NCBI RefSeq assembly: GCF_039523735.1 | Contig: NZ_BAAAFW010000054.1 | Span: 1 to 64,000 of the forward strand | Origin: Tatumella punctata | Lineage (GTDB): Bacteria > Pseudomonadota > Gammaproteobacteria > Enterobacterales > Enterobacteriaceae | Direction of reading: 5' to 3' | DNA: 64,000 nucleotides | Shown here: positions 15,662 through 24,566 of the stretch, piece after piece | Numbering within the stretch: the first letter of the stretch is position 1 | Layout of the letters: each line of letters opens with the position of its first letter | The notes under the pieces: generated by a model | Told to the model about the DNA's origin: nothing | The model's input: the letters and a program-made list of their open reading frames with translations, nothing else | Database searches by the model: none | Program-made: the position numbers and the translations under genes

Positions 15662-16519
15662 ATGTCACCCCAGCCCCCGATTATTGATGTTAATGAATCC
15701 AATCTGCAGCAGGTACTTGAGCAGTCAATGCAGGTACCGGTACTGTTTTATTTCTGGTCACCCCGCAGCCAGCAGTGTCAGGAGCTGACACCGGTACTGG
15801 AGAAACTGGCTGCTGAGCACCATGGGCAATTTCTGCTGGCGAAACTGGATTGTGATGAACAGCAAATGGTCGCCTCACAGTTCGGATTACGGGCCATTCC
15901 GACCGTCTATCTGTTTAAAGATGGTCAGCCGCTGGATGGTTTCCAGGGGCCGCAGCCGGAAGACGCGGTACGGGCGTTGCTGGAAAAAGTGCTGCCACGG
16001 GAAGACGAAATAAAAGTACAGCAGGCGCAGGCATTACTGGAAGAAGATAAACCACTGGACGCACTACCGCTGTTAAAAGATGCCTGGCAACTCAGCCAGT
16101 ACGCCAGTGAAACCGGCTTTTTACTGGCCGAAACGCTGATCCGTCTCAACCGGGGTGATGAAGCTGAAGAAGTTTTAAAACACGTCCCACTGCAGGATCA
16201 GGACACCCGTTATCAGGGACTGATGGCACAGATCGATCTGCTGCGTCAGGCCGCTGATACCCCGGAAATTCAGCAACTGCAGACAGATCTTGAGGCTGAC
16301 CGGACCAATACCGCTATTGCCGCTAAACTGGCAATCCAGTTTCATCAGGTCGGACGTAATGAAGAAGCACTGGAATTATTGTTTGGTTTTCTGAAAACCG
16401 ACCTCGCTGCCGGACAAGGCGAGTTGCGTAAAACGTTCCAGGAGATTCTTGCAGCGCTGGGAACCGGTGATGCGCTGGCCGGTAAATACCGCCGTCAGTT
16501 ATATTCCCTGCTGTACTAA
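15662..16519 (+). CDS. cnoX: Chaperedoxin CnoX (YbbN), thioredoxin-TPR protein
   Basis: CnoX (285 aa) is a cytoplasmic holdase that protects proteins from hypochlorous-acid oxidation and passes them to GroEL and DnaK. The N-terminal thioredoxin fold carries WSPRSQQCQEL, an SxxC instead of the usual CxxC, as in the E. coli protein, so it lacks reductase activity. A C-terminal TPR-like helical region from about residue 120 to the end (EEDKPLDALPLL, GRNEEALELL) binds clients. It is convergent with cueR. Confidence 0.96.
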   Translation: MSPQPPIIDVNESNLQQVLEQSMQVPVLFYFWSPRSQQCQELTPVLEKLAAEHHGQFLLAKLDCDEQQMVASQFGLRAIPTVYLFKDGQPLDGFQGPQPEDAVRALLEKVLPREDEIKVQQAQALLEEDKPLDALPLLKDAWQLSQYASETGFLLAETLIRLNRGDEAEEVLKHVPLQDQDTRYQGLMAQIDLLRQAADTPEIQQLQTDLEADRTNTAIAAKLAIQFHQVGRNEEALELLFGFLKTDLAAGQGELRKTFQEILAALGTGDALAGKYRRQLYSLLY

Positions 16520-16524
16520 CCGCC

Positions 16525-16938
16525 TCAGGGCGCGGAGTGACCTCTGCCGGTACAGCCGGACAGGCTGTCGATAATCGGGCACTCCGCGCCATCATCTCCC
16601 GGACAGCGTTCTGCCAGTGCGAGTAACCGCTGGCGCATTCCCTCAAGCTCCGCCATTTGCCGGTCAATATCACTGACTTTACGTAACGTCCTGGCTTTAA
16701 TATCTGCACTGTGCCGGTGCGGATCGTTAAACAACCCCACCAGCTCACGACACTCCTGCAGGCTGAATCCGACCAGACGAGCCTGGCGCAATAATGTCAG
16801 TTCTTCAACATGGTGATCCGTATAGCTGCGGTAACCGTTCGCGCTGCGCCGGGGCGGCGTCATAATCCCCTTTTCCTCATAGAACCGAATCGCCTTACTG
16901 GATAAGCCGGTTTTTCTGGCGACATCACTGATGTTCAT
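16525..16938 (-). CDS. cueR: Copper-responsive MerR-family activator CueR
   Basis: CueR (137 aa) senses Cu(I) and activates copA by underwinding its promoter. The winged-helix reads MNISDVARKTGLSSKAIRFYEEKG and is followed by a dimerisation helix. The metal loop CPGDDGAECP supplies two Cys in the CueR-specific spacing, unlike MerR or ZntR, which carry extra ligands. It diverges from copA, whose promoter holds the CueR operator. Confidence 0.96.
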   Translation of the reverse strand: MNISDVARKTGLSSKAIRFYEEKGIMTPPRRSANGYRSYTDHHVEELTLLRQARLVGFSLQECRELVGLFNDPHRHSADIKARTLRKVSDIDRQMAELEGMRQRLLALAERCPGDDGAECPIIDSLSGCTGRGHSAP

Positions 16939-17012
16939 ATTATTTCTCCGTTGCTTTACAGGCTCGGCTGCGACAGGTTCTGACAGAGATCCGGTTAAAC
17001 ATATCGTTTTTA

Positions 17013-17043
17013 TTGACCTTTACCTTACAGGAAGGTTTACACT
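17013..17043 (+). promoter_or_regulatory. CueR-controlled copA promoter with 19-bp spacer
   Basis: The -35 is TTGACC at 17013-17018 and the -10 is TACACT at 17038-17043, separated by 19 bp, the overlong spacer typical of MerR-family activation. The operator dyad ACCTT...AAGGT spans 17016-17036 inside the spacer. Confidence 0.92.
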
Positions 17044-17091
17044 TTTAGCACTGAGACTGACTTATGATGACCTGATAAAGGAGATTTACTT

Positions 17092-19641
17092 ATGTCTGAG
17101 ACTCTGACTTTTCAGCTGGATGGCCTGTCCTGTGGCCACTGTGTTAAACGTGTCAAAGAAGTACTGGAACAGCGCAGTGATGTTACCACTGCCGAGGTGA
17201 CCCTGGAACAGGTGGTCGTCACAGGAACAGCCTCTGCCAGCGAGTTAATCCGCGACATTGAACAGGCCGGTTACCATGCCAGTCAGCAACCGGGTAACCG
17301 CGACCCAAAGCCTGAACCGCTGACAGCAACTGACCCCGTGCCGGACGGGCTGGCAGCGGAAAAAAAACGTCCGGCCTCCCCGGATGAAGATAACCCACAG
17401 ACGGTTCAGCTACTGATTGACGGAATGAGTTGTGCCAGCTGTGTCAGCCGGGTGGAGAAAGCACTGAACCAGGTCGCTCATGTCCGTCAGGCACGGGTTA
17501 ATCTGGCCGACCGCAGTGCGCTGGTCAGCGGGCCTGCCGATCCGCAGGCACTGCTGAAGGCAGTGAGTGACGCCGGTTACCAGGGGATAGTGATCAGCGA
17601 TGACAACCAGCGTCGCGAACAACAACAACAAACTTCACGTCAGCATTTTATTCGCTATAGCTGGCAGTCTGCTGTTGCGCTACTGACGGGGATCCCGGTG
17701 ATGATTTGGGGCATGAGCAGCGGAAATATGATGCTCACCGCAGATAACCGGCTGACATGGCAGCTTATCGGTCTGCTGACCCTGCTGGTAATGATTATCG
17801 CCGGCGGCCATTTTTATCGCAGTGCATGGAAAAGCCTGAGTAACCGCAGCGCCACTATGGATACTCTGGTAGCCCTGGGAACGGCTGTGGCATGGGCCTA
17901 TTCAGCCACAGTCGTACTGTTCCCTGATAGTTTCCCGGAACCTGCCCGTCATCTTTATTTTGAAGCCAGCACCATGATTATTGGCCTGATTAACCTCGGT
18001 CATGCCCTGGAACAACGCGCCAGACAGCACTCTTCACAGGCGCTGGAGAAACTGCTTGACCTGACCCCGCCGCAAGCCACGGTCCTGAAAGATGACGGGG
18101 ATGTGTCGTTGCCGGTCAGCCAGATTCAGCCGGGTATGCGACTGCGGTTACGGGCCGGGGATCGTGTTCCGGTGGATGGAATTATTGATGCCGGTCAGGG
18201 ACTGATTGATGAATCGATGCTGACGGGTGAAGCCTGGCCACAGCAAAAAACCACCGATGATAAGGTCAGTGCCGGAACCCTGGTCTGCGATGGCACCCTG
18301 AGTTTTCGGGCTACTGCCACCGGACAAAATACCGCCCTGGCGCGGATTATCTCGCTGGTCAGAAATGCCCAAAGCAGTAAACCGAAGATCGGTCAGCTGG
18401 CCGACAGAATTTCATCCGTCTTTGTACCTGTAGTGATCCTTATCGCCCTGTTTAGCGGACTGGTATGGTATCTGGCCGGCCCGGCACCACAATTTGCCTA
18501 CAGTATGGTGGTCATCACCACGGTGCTGATTATCGCCTGTCCCTGTGCTCTGGGGCTGGCCACCCCGATGTCGATCATTGCCGGAGTCGGCCGGGCCGCA
18601 GAGGCAGGGATCCTGGTCAAAGATGCCGATGCCCTGCAACAAGCCAGCAGTGCAGATACGGTGGTATTTGATAAAACAGGTACACTGACCACCGGTCAGC
18701 CTGCAGTGACTTTGATCACCACATTTAACGGGTTTTCTGAACAACAGATCCTCGGTTATGCCGCAGGTCTGGAAGAACACTCAGCACATCCGCTGGCGAC
18801 AGCCATAAAAAACCGGGCAGCCGGCACTGAATTTCAGCCAGTCAGCCAGTTAACCACCCTTGCCGGGAAAGGACTGTCAGCAGCCAGTGGCAGCCACCCG
18901 TTGTTGCTGGGTAATCAGCGTCTGCTGACCGAAGCAGCCGTGGATATTACTGCGGCCGAAAACAGCCTGAAGAACGCCGGACAGCAGGGAGAAACGCCGG
19001 TATTACTGGCTATAGACGGACAACTGGCGGCGGTGATCGCGGTAAGTGATCCGCTGCGCCCGGAAGCAGCTGGCGTGATCAGTCTGCTGAAAAAACGTGG
19101 CTATAAGGTTGTGATGCTGACCGGTGACCGGCAAAAAACCGCACAGGTGATTGCCGATCGGGCGGGCATCAGCGAGGTGATTGCCGAGGTACTGCCGGAA
19201 GAAAAAGCATTAGCTATAAAAACCTTACAGCAGGCTGGCCACCGTGTTGCCATGGTCGGTGACGGGATTAATGATGCCCCGGCCCTGGCCTGTGCCGATA
19301 CCAGTATTGCTATCGGAGGCGGCAGCGACATTGCCATCGAAACAGCGAGCATGGCACTGATGCGTAAGGATTTACAGGCGGTGGCTGACGGGCTGATGAT
19401 TTCTGTCGCCACCCTGAGAAATATGAAACAGAACCTGGCTGGTGCTTTCGTCTACAACTGCCTGGGGATCCCTGTCGCCGCCGGAGTGCTCTACCCACTG
19501 ACCGGTACCTTACTGAACCCGGTAATCGCCGGGGCCGCGATGGCATTATCCTCTGTCACTGTGGTGACAAATGCTAACCGCTTGTTACGTTACCGTTTAC
19601 CTCAGCAGAATAAGCTGTCCCTGAACGGAGGAAATGACTAG
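17092..19641 (+). CDS. copA: Copper-exporting P1B-type ATPase CopA
   Basis: CopA (849 aa) exports Cu(I) across the inner membrane using ATP. Two N-terminal metal-binding domains carry GLSCGHC (Cys14, Cys17) and GMSCASC (Cys114, Cys117). Membrane helices start near residue 190. The transport site is the CPC of IIACPCALGLATP, the phosphorylated Asp is in FDKTGTLTTG, and GDGINDAPAL completes the hinge. It lies divergent from cueR under a CueR promoter. A C-CCA-AAG slippery site after the first domain is predicted to yield a 74-residue truncated chaperone (see the separate entry). The stop codon overlaps the 5' region of ybaP. Confidence 0.97.
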   Translation: MSETLTFQLDGLSCGHCVKRVKEVLEQRSDVTTAEVTLEQVVVTGTASASELIRDIEQAGYHASQQPGNRDPKPEPLTATDPVPDGLAAEKKRPASPDEDNPQTVQLLIDGMSCASCVSRVEKALNQVAHVRQARVNLADRSALVSGPADPQALLKAVSDAGYQGIVISDDNQRREQQQQTSRQHFIRYSWQSAVALLTGIPVMIWGMSSGNMMLTADNRLTWQLIGLLTLLVMIIAGGHFYRSAWKSLSNRSATMDTLVALGTAVAWAYSATVVLFPDSFPEPARHLYFEASTMIIGLINLGHALEQRARQHSSQALEKLLDLTPPQATVLKDDGDVSLPVSQIQPGMRLRLRAGDRVPVDGIIDAGQGLIDESMLTGEAWPQQKTTDDKVSAGTLVCDGTLSFRATATGQNTALARIISLVRNAQSSKPKIGQLADRISSVFVPVVILIALFSGLVWYLAGPAPQFAYSMVVITTVLIIACPCALGLATPMSIIAGVGRAAEAGILVKDADALQQASSADTVVFDKTGTLTTGQPAVTLITTFNGFSEQQILGYAAGLEEHSAHPLATAIKNRAAGTEFQPVSQLTTLAGKGLSAASGSHPLLLGNQRLLTEAAVDITAAENSLKNAGQQGETPVLLAIDGQLAAVIAVSDPLRPEAAGVISLLKKRGYKVVMLTGDRQKTAQVIADRAGISEVIAEVLPEEKALAIKTLQQAGHRVAMVGDGINDAPALACADTSIAIGGGSDIAIETASMALMRKDLQAVADGLMISVATLRNMKQNLAGAFVYNCLGIPVAAGVLYPLTGTLLNPVIAGAAMALSSVTVVTNANRLLRYRLPQQNKLSLNGGND
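17304..17359 (+). promoter_or_regulatory. Programmed -1 frameshift signal in copA
   Basis: The slippery heptamer C CCA AAG at 17304-17310 is in the correct frame (codons 72-73). Six bases downstream, 17317-17327 pairs with 17349-17359 over 11 bp with one mismatch. A -1 shift gives one Ala codon and then TGA at 17313-17315, so the product is the first metal-binding domain of 74 residues. E. coli copA uses the same heptamer to make the copper chaperone CopA(Z). Confidence 0.85.
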
Positions 19642-19678
19642 CATAGTATTATCGAATGTAATTACAGGATCTCCGGTC

Positions 19679-20482
19679 ATGGTGACACTGTGGAAAGCGC
19701 TGCAAAAACTACGGCAGATACTTATGCCGGTCAGTTACTCCTGGCCGGCCACAGATCTGCAGGTCAATCACTGCCGGATCCATCTGGTGGGCAGCATTCA
19801 TATGGGAACCCGTAATATGTCCCCGCTACCCGCGCCACTGCTAAACCAGTTGCGTACCGCTGATGCGCTGATCGTTGAAGCGGATATACTGTCCGCGCCT
19901 TCTCCCCTGAATACCCCCGGAGAGCGGGCGGGACTCACTGAACGCTTTACTGCTGCACTGACCGCTGAACTGGAGAAACGCTGTGCAGAATATAATATTC
20001 CGCGAGCGACTATCGAACATTTACCGGCCTGGCAGATTGCCCTGATCCTGCAAAGTCGTCAGGCTGAACGGCTGGGATTGCGACCAGAATACGGTATTGA
20101 TTACCAGCTGCTACAGGCGGCTAAGACCATAAATAAACCGGTGATCGAGCTGGAAGGGGCTGAAACCCAGTTAGCCCTGCTGACCCGTTTACCCGATGAT
20201 GGCCTTGCCTTACTCAGTGATTCATTACAACACTGGCATACCAATGCCCGGCTGTTACAGACCATGATCAGCTGGTGGGTCGAAGGGCCGCCCCGCAAAA
20301 AAACCGCAGCCACACTGCTGCCTTCCACCTTCAGTAATCCGTTAAATGACACGCTGATCAGGCAACGTAATCTGGCATGGAAACAGCAGCTCAGTCAGCT
20401 GGATGCCGGTCGCTATCTGGTGGCGGTAGGTGCTCTGCATCTTTATGGTGATGATAACCTCCCCGCCATGTTGGTACAGTAA
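19679..20482 (+). CDS. ybaP: TraB/GumN family protein YbaP
   Basis: This is a 267-residue protein of the TraB/GumN (tiki-like) family, proposed metalloproteases of unknown substrate. The conserved HLVGSIHMGTRNMSPLP lies near residues 34-50, and a second GxxH appears in LVAVGALHLYGDDNLPAML near the C-terminus. I start at ATG 19679 (MVTLWKALQKL), which aligns with E. coli YbaP. The in-frame ATG at 19634 lies inside copA with GGAGG only two bases away. It follows copA directly and may be read through from it. Confidence 0.85.
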   Translation: MVTLWKALQKLRQILMPVSYSWPATDLQVNHCRIHLVGSIHMGTRNMSPLPAPLLNQLRTADALIVEADILSAPSPLNTPGERAGLTERFTAALTAELEKRCAEYNIPRATIEHLPAWQIALILQSRQAERLGLRPEYGIDYQLLQAAKTINKPVIELEGAETQLALLTRLPDDGLALLSDSLQHWHTNARLLQTMISWWVEGPPRKKTAATLLPSTFSNPLNDTLIRQRNLAWKQQLSQLDAGRYLVAVGALHLYGDDNLPAMLVQ

Positions 20483-20531
20483 GCTCCGCCGGCCCCTGTT
20501 TTAGGCTTTACCTGGTAAAAAAGGACTCGTT

Positions 20532-21011
20532 ATGACCCCCGCTATCAATCTGCTGGAAAAGCAGAAGATTAAATTTCTTATCCACCACTATGACCATGAC
20601 AGTAATGAAACCAGTTTTGGGGATGAAGTGGTGCGTAAACTGCAACTCAATCCTTCGCAGGTCTATAAAACACTGCTGGTGAGCCTGAACGGTGAGAGTA
20701 AAAATCTCGCGGTAGCGGTTACTCCGGTGTCGGGACAACTGGATTTGAAAAAAGTCGCCAAAGCCCTGTCAGCAAAAAAAGCGGATATGGCCGATCCACA
20801 ACTCGCACAGCGGGTAACCGGTTATCTGGTCGGGGGGATCAGCCCGCTGGGTCAGAAAAAACGGCTGCCGACCGTGATTGATCAGAGTGCTTCACAACAG
20901 GCGGAAATATATATTTCCGGCGGTAAGCGCGGTCTGGACATTTCACTGGCACCGGCGGATCTGGCCGCGTTACTGACCGCATCCTTTGCAGATATTGCCC
21001 GTCACGATTAA
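20532..21011 (+). CDS. ybaK: Cys-tRNA(Pro)/(Cys) deacylase YbaK
   Basis: YbaK (159 aa) hydrolyses cysteinyl-tRNA(Pro) made in error by prolyl-tRNA synthetase. It is a free-standing INS-like editing domain. The conserved GDEVVRKLQL, QVYKTLLV (catalytic Lys), VAVTPVSGQLDLKKVAKAL and GYLVGGISPLGQKKRLP segments match E. coli YbaK closely. Its stop codon overlaps that of the convergent LysR gene by two bases. Confidence 0.96.
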   Translation: MTPAINLLEKQKIKFLIHHYDHDSNETSFGDEVVRKLQLNPSQVYKTLLVSLNGESKNLAVAVTPVSGQLDLKKVAKALSAKKADMADPQLAQRVTGYLVGGISPLGQKKRLPTVIDQSASQQAEIYISGGKRGLDISLAPADLAALLTASFADIARHD

Positions 21012-21874
21012 TCTTTCTGTTGACATAACTGGTCAATCATCCAGTAGCCGGCAGGTCCCGGCGGATGGCGGGTTGACCAGATCACATCCATACGGCTTTC
21101 CTGCTGCCAGCCTGCCAGGTGCAGCTCCTGCAATACACCACGTCCGAACTGCCGAACCATCCAGCAGGGCAAAGTACTCCAGCCAAAGCCCTGTTCTGCC
21201 ATATCCAGTAGTAACAGATAAGAAGATGCAGACCATGACTGCCCCTCCGCTTTATTTTCCGCAGGGCGGATCCAGGTATTCAGCCGTAACTGGCGTACCT
21301 GTTTCAGCCTCGGGCCGGTTAATGACGTCTCCGCCGCGAGCGGGTGCTGATGGTGTATATAAATGCCCATTTTTACCAGTACCTGCAAGCGTCGTGCCTC
21401 CAGTTCCGGGGACAGCGCAGGTTGCTCACGGACAACACCAAGATGCGCACGACCGGTCTGTAATAAATCCAGCACATCGTCGTCTTCCGCGACCATACAT
21501 TCGAACTCAATATCCTGAAAACGGTCCGCAAAACGGTGCAGTAATACCTCATGGTGATCTGCCGGCCAGACATCTGAAATAGCCAGGGTCAGCCGCGGTT
21601 CTATACCCCGTGACAGCCGGATAGCCAGGTCATCCAGTCTGCGGCTGGCAGCCAGAATATCTTTTACCCGGGCAAGGGCCCGTAAGCCTTCTTCCGTCAG
21701 TACCGGTTGCCGCCCGCTACGCTCGAATAATAAGAACCCCATATCATCTTCCAGCCGGGCCACTGCTGCGCTGATGGTTGACTGGCTTTTTCCTAAGTAG
21801 CGGGCCGCCGCAGAGAACGACCCGCTGGATACCGTCTGGACAAAGGCTTCGAGTGACTCCGGTGAATAACGCAT
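21008..21874 (-). CDS. LysR-family regulator next to a PACE efflux gene
   Basis: This 288-residue LysR-type protein has an N-terminal winged helix (MRYSPESLEAFVQTVSSGSFSAAARYLGKSQSTIS) and a substrate-binding-like domain from about residue 90. It diverges from the PACE-family gene with only 97 bp between starts. That arrangement is typical for LysR regulators of PACE transporters, so it probably controls that gene. The ligand is unknown. Confidence 0.88.
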   Translation of the reverse strand: MRYSPESLEAFVQTVSSGSFSAAARYLGKSQSTISAAVARLEDDMGFLLFERSGRQPVLTEEGLRALARVKDILAASRRLDDLAIRLSRGIEPRLTLAISDVWPADHHEVLLHRFADRFQDIEFECMVAEDDDVLDLLQTGRAHLGVVREQPALSPELEARRLQVLVKMGIYIHHQHPLAAETSLTGPRLKQVRQLRLNTWIRPAENKAEGQSWSASSYLLLLDMAEQGFGWSTLPCWMVRQFGRGVLQELHLAGWQQESRMDVIWSTRHPPGPAGYWMIDQLCQQKD

Positions 21875-21971
21875 ATTCTGACCTATCGGTTTTTACGATA
21901 CTTAGTCATTTTACCCTTTTTGTACATCCTGTGAAAATATGCGTTACATCTTTTTTGCGGAGTGAATAAAA

Positions 21972-22400
21972 ATGCGTACCCGTTCAGCGACTGAGCGTTT
22001 ATTACATACCATTAATTATGAATTTTTTGCCTTACTGATTACCATCCCCGGCGCAGCATGGATTATGAATAAACCTGTTACCGGGATCGGCATGACGGCT
22101 ATCGTTTTGTCCCTGTCAGCGATGGTCTGGAACCTGATTTTTAATATCTTTTTTGACCGGTTTTATCCGCCACAGAATCCGCGCAGCCCCGCGGTACGTA
22201 TAGTACAGGCGGTCGGTTTTGAAGGCGGTTTTGTGGTATTTGCGGTTCCGGTCACCGCAATGATGCTGAGTCTGGACCTGCTGTCTGCGCTGATGCTGGA
22301 TATTGGCTTTCTGTTGTTCTATCTGCCTTATACTTATCTGTTTAACTGGTGCTGGGATAAACTGATAAACGCAATTCTGGTGCGTCGCAGTAACCGCTGA
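21972..22400 (+). CDS. PACE-family efflux transporter
   Basis: This is a 142-residue inner-membrane protein with four predicted helices and two tandem bacterial-transmembrane-pair units. Family motifs are RLLHTINYEFFALLITIP in helix 1, with the conserved Glu, and the WNLIFNIFFDRF and PAVRIVQAVGFEGG segments. PACE proteins (AceI type) export chlorhexidine, acriflavine or polyamines by proton antiport. The GGAG before the ATG and the divergent LysR gene support it. The substrate cannot be told from sequence. Confidence 0.9.
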   Translation: MRTRSATERLLHTINYEFFALLITIPGAAWIMNKPVTGIGMTAIVLSLSAMVWNLIFNIFFDRFYPPQNPRSPAVRIVQAVGFEGGFVVFAVPVTAMMLSLDLLSALMLDIGFLLFYLPYTYLFNWCWDKLINAILVRRSNR

Positions 22401-22834
22401 TGCAGAACGGGCCAGCAATGCCTGCAGCAAAAGCTGATATCAGCTTTCCCCGGAGCAGGAAAAACGGGTAACTTTGCTGCGGGCAACACAGAAAATAGTT
22501 TTATGGCCGCCGGTTTTCTGTTTATCAGCTGAATTAATGATTGTATAAATCTGCCGCTTTGTTCATAAATCAAAAAAAATATCATCAATCTCTCATCTTT
22601 CGCAGGCGCTGTTTGTCCTTACGCCTGATTTTCGTTAGTCTGCTTTCCGCCACGCTATTTGTTATTCATTGTTAATGCTGAAAAATTAACTATTTTGTAT
22701 AAAGAAGCGTAATTTTCCACCTGATTATGGTTTTTTTTGCTATTTTTGATAAATAACCCTTTTTTATTTTATCGATTGATTTGCCCCATCGTCCGCGGCC
22801 GGAGCAGGGATTGCCAGGCCATTAAGGAGAGACA
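22401..22834. other. 434-bp intergenic region before ybaL
   Basis: No gene is seen. It holds a perfect 18-bp palindrome AAAGCTGATATCAGCTTT at 22430-22447, probably a weak terminator for the PACE gene or an operator. An A+T-rich stretch at 22500-22780 would carry the ybaL promoter. AAGGAGAG at 22823-22830 is the ybaL ribosome site. Confidence 0.6.
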
Positions 22835-24520
22835 ATGCACCATTCCACCCCTTTGATCACCACTATTGTTGGCGCACTGGTGCTGGCTTTTTTGCTCGGC
22901 ATGCTGGCTAATAAGCTCCGTTTTTCTCCGCTGGTCGGTTATTTACTGGCAGGCGTGCTGGCGGGTCCCTTTACCCCCGGGTTTGTTGCCGACACAAACC
23001 TGGCCCCGGAGCTGGCAGAACTGGGCGTCATTTTGCTGATGTTCGGCGTCGGGTTACATTTCTCTCTTAAAGACCTGATGTCGGTAAAGGGTATCGCCAT
23101 CCCCGGAGCTATTGCGCAGATTATTGTCGCTACTTTACTGGGGATGGGACTATCTTACGCCCTCGGCTGGAGCCTGATGACCGGGCTGGTCTTCGGGCTT
23201 TGCTTATCTACGGCCAGTACCGTTGTACTGTTGCGGGCGCTGGAAGAACGTCAGCTGGTTGACAGCCAGCGCGGACGTATTGCCATCGGCTGGCTGATAG
23301 TCGAAGACCTGGTGATGGTGTTAACTCTGGTGCTGTTACCGGCTATCGCAGGCATGATGGAACAGGGGAATGCCAGCGTCAGCCTGCTGTTATGGGATCT
23401 GATGATCACCATCGGCAAAGTCGTGGCCTTTATGGTGATTATGATCGTCTTTGGCCGCCGCGCCGTCCCGTGGATTCTGGCAAAAAGTGCCGCGACCGGG
23501 TCACGGGAACTGTTTACCCTCGCAGTACTGGCTCTGGCCCTGGGCATCGCTTTCGGTGCCGTCGAATTTTTTGATGTCTCCTTTGCGCTGGGTGCATTCT
23601 TTGCCGGAATGGTCCTTAATGAGTCTGAACTCAGCCACCGGGCGGCCCATGATACGTTGCCGCTGCGGGATGCCTTCGCGGTGCTGTTCTTTGTCTCGGT
23701 CGGCATGTTGTTTGACCCGCATATCCTGATAGAAAGGCCGTTGGCGGTACTGGGTGCCCTGGCAATTATTCTGTTCGGGAAATCCGTGGCTGCCTGGCTG
23801 CTGGTCACCTGGCTCGGCCATACCCGGCGTACCGCGATGACAATCTCTGTCAGCCTGGCGCAGATTGGTGAGTTTGCATTTATCCTCGCCGGACTGGGGG
23901 TATCGCTCGGACTACTGAACGACGATGGGCGTAACCTGGTACTGGCAGCAGCCATCATGTCGATTATGATCAACCCGGTGATGTTCTCGCTGGCCGAACG
24001 CTATCTGATGAAAACAGAACAGCAGGTCGATCCGGCCCAGCCGGTCTCTGAAGAAGAAGAGCCTATGGTGCCGCTGGAAATCTGCGATCATGCGGTTATC
24101 GTAGGGTACGGACGTGTCGGCAGCCTTCTGTGCCAGAAATTACAGAATCTGCGCATTCCGGTGGTGGTCATAGAAACAACCAGGGCTCGCGTCGAGGTAG
24201 TTCGTGAACAGGGAGTTCCCGCAGTCTCGGGGAATGCGGCCCGCAGTGAAATTATGGATGTGGCCCGCCTTGACTGTGCCCGCTGGCTATTGCTGACCAT
24301 TCCGAATGGTTACGAGTCCGGAGAGATTATTGCGGCAGCACGGGAAAAACGGCCGGATATTGCCATTATTGCCCGTGCCCATTATGACGATGAGGTGACC
24401 TACATTCTGGAACACGGCGCAAACCGCGTGATTATGGGCGAGCGGGAAATTGCCAATAGCATGCTGGATATTCTGGAAACGGATATCGAACAGCAACCGT
24501 TAAGAGAATGTGCTATCTGA
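22835..24520 (+). CDS. ybaL: KefC-type cation:proton antiporter YbaL
   Basis: This is a 561-residue CPA2-family inner-membrane protein. About 12 hydrophobic helices fill residues 5-390 (GVILLMFGVGLHFSLKDL, SLAQIGEFAFILAGLGVSLGL). A cytoplasmic TrkA-N NAD-binding domain with VIVGYGRVGSLLCQKL begins near residue 418. It resembles KefC/KefB potassium efflux proteins but, as in E. coli YbaL, the transported ion is unproven. It is convergent with gsk. Confidence 0.94.
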   Translation: MHHSTPLITTIVGALVLAFLLGMLANKLRFSPLVGYLLAGVLAGPFTPGFVADTNLAPELAELGVILLMFGVGLHFSLKDLMSVKGIAIPGAIAQIIVATLLGMGLSYALGWSLMTGLVFGLCLSTASTVVLLRALEERQLVDSQRGRIAIGWLIVEDLVMVLTLVLLPAIAGMMEQGNASVSLLLWDLMITIGKVVAFMVIMIVFGRRAVPWILAKSAATGSRELFTLAVLALALGIAFGAVEFFDVSFALGAFFAGMVLNESELSHRAAHDTLPLRDAFAVLFFVSVGMLFDPHILIERPLAVLGALAIILFGKSVAAWLLVTWLGHTRRTAMTISVSLAQIGEFAFILAGLGVSLGLLNDDGRNLVLAAAIMSIMINPVMFSLAERYLMKTEQQVDPAQPVSEEEEPMVPLEICDHAVIVGYGRVGSLLCQKLQNLRIPVVVIETTRARVEVVREQGVPAVSGNAARSEIMDVARLDCARWLLLTIPNGYESGEIIAAAREKRPDIAIIARAHYDDEVTYILEHGANRVIMGEREIANSMLDILETDIEQQPLRECAI

Positions 24521-24524
24521 TACC

Positions 24525-24559
24525 CTGCCCGTCAGCCCGTGGTATGGGCTGACGGGCAG
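24525..24559. terminator. Bidirectional hairpin between ybaL and gsk
   Basis: CTGCCCGTCAGCCC at 24525-24538 pairs with 24546-24559 (14 bp, 7-base loop). It lies between two convergent genes. Neither side has a strong U-tract, so termination is inferred from position and stem strength. Confidence 0.75.
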
Positions 24560-24566
24560 ATACTGA

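Noticed and set aside
19634..19678. Upstream ATG of ybaP within copA
   Set aside because: GGAGG is only two bases from that ATG, and the extra 15 residues are absent from the E. coli protein.
23251..23973. 240-codon minus-strand ORF inside ybaL
   Set aside because: Composition is Ser/Arg/Thr-rich shadow coding opposite a membrane protein, with no matching motifs.
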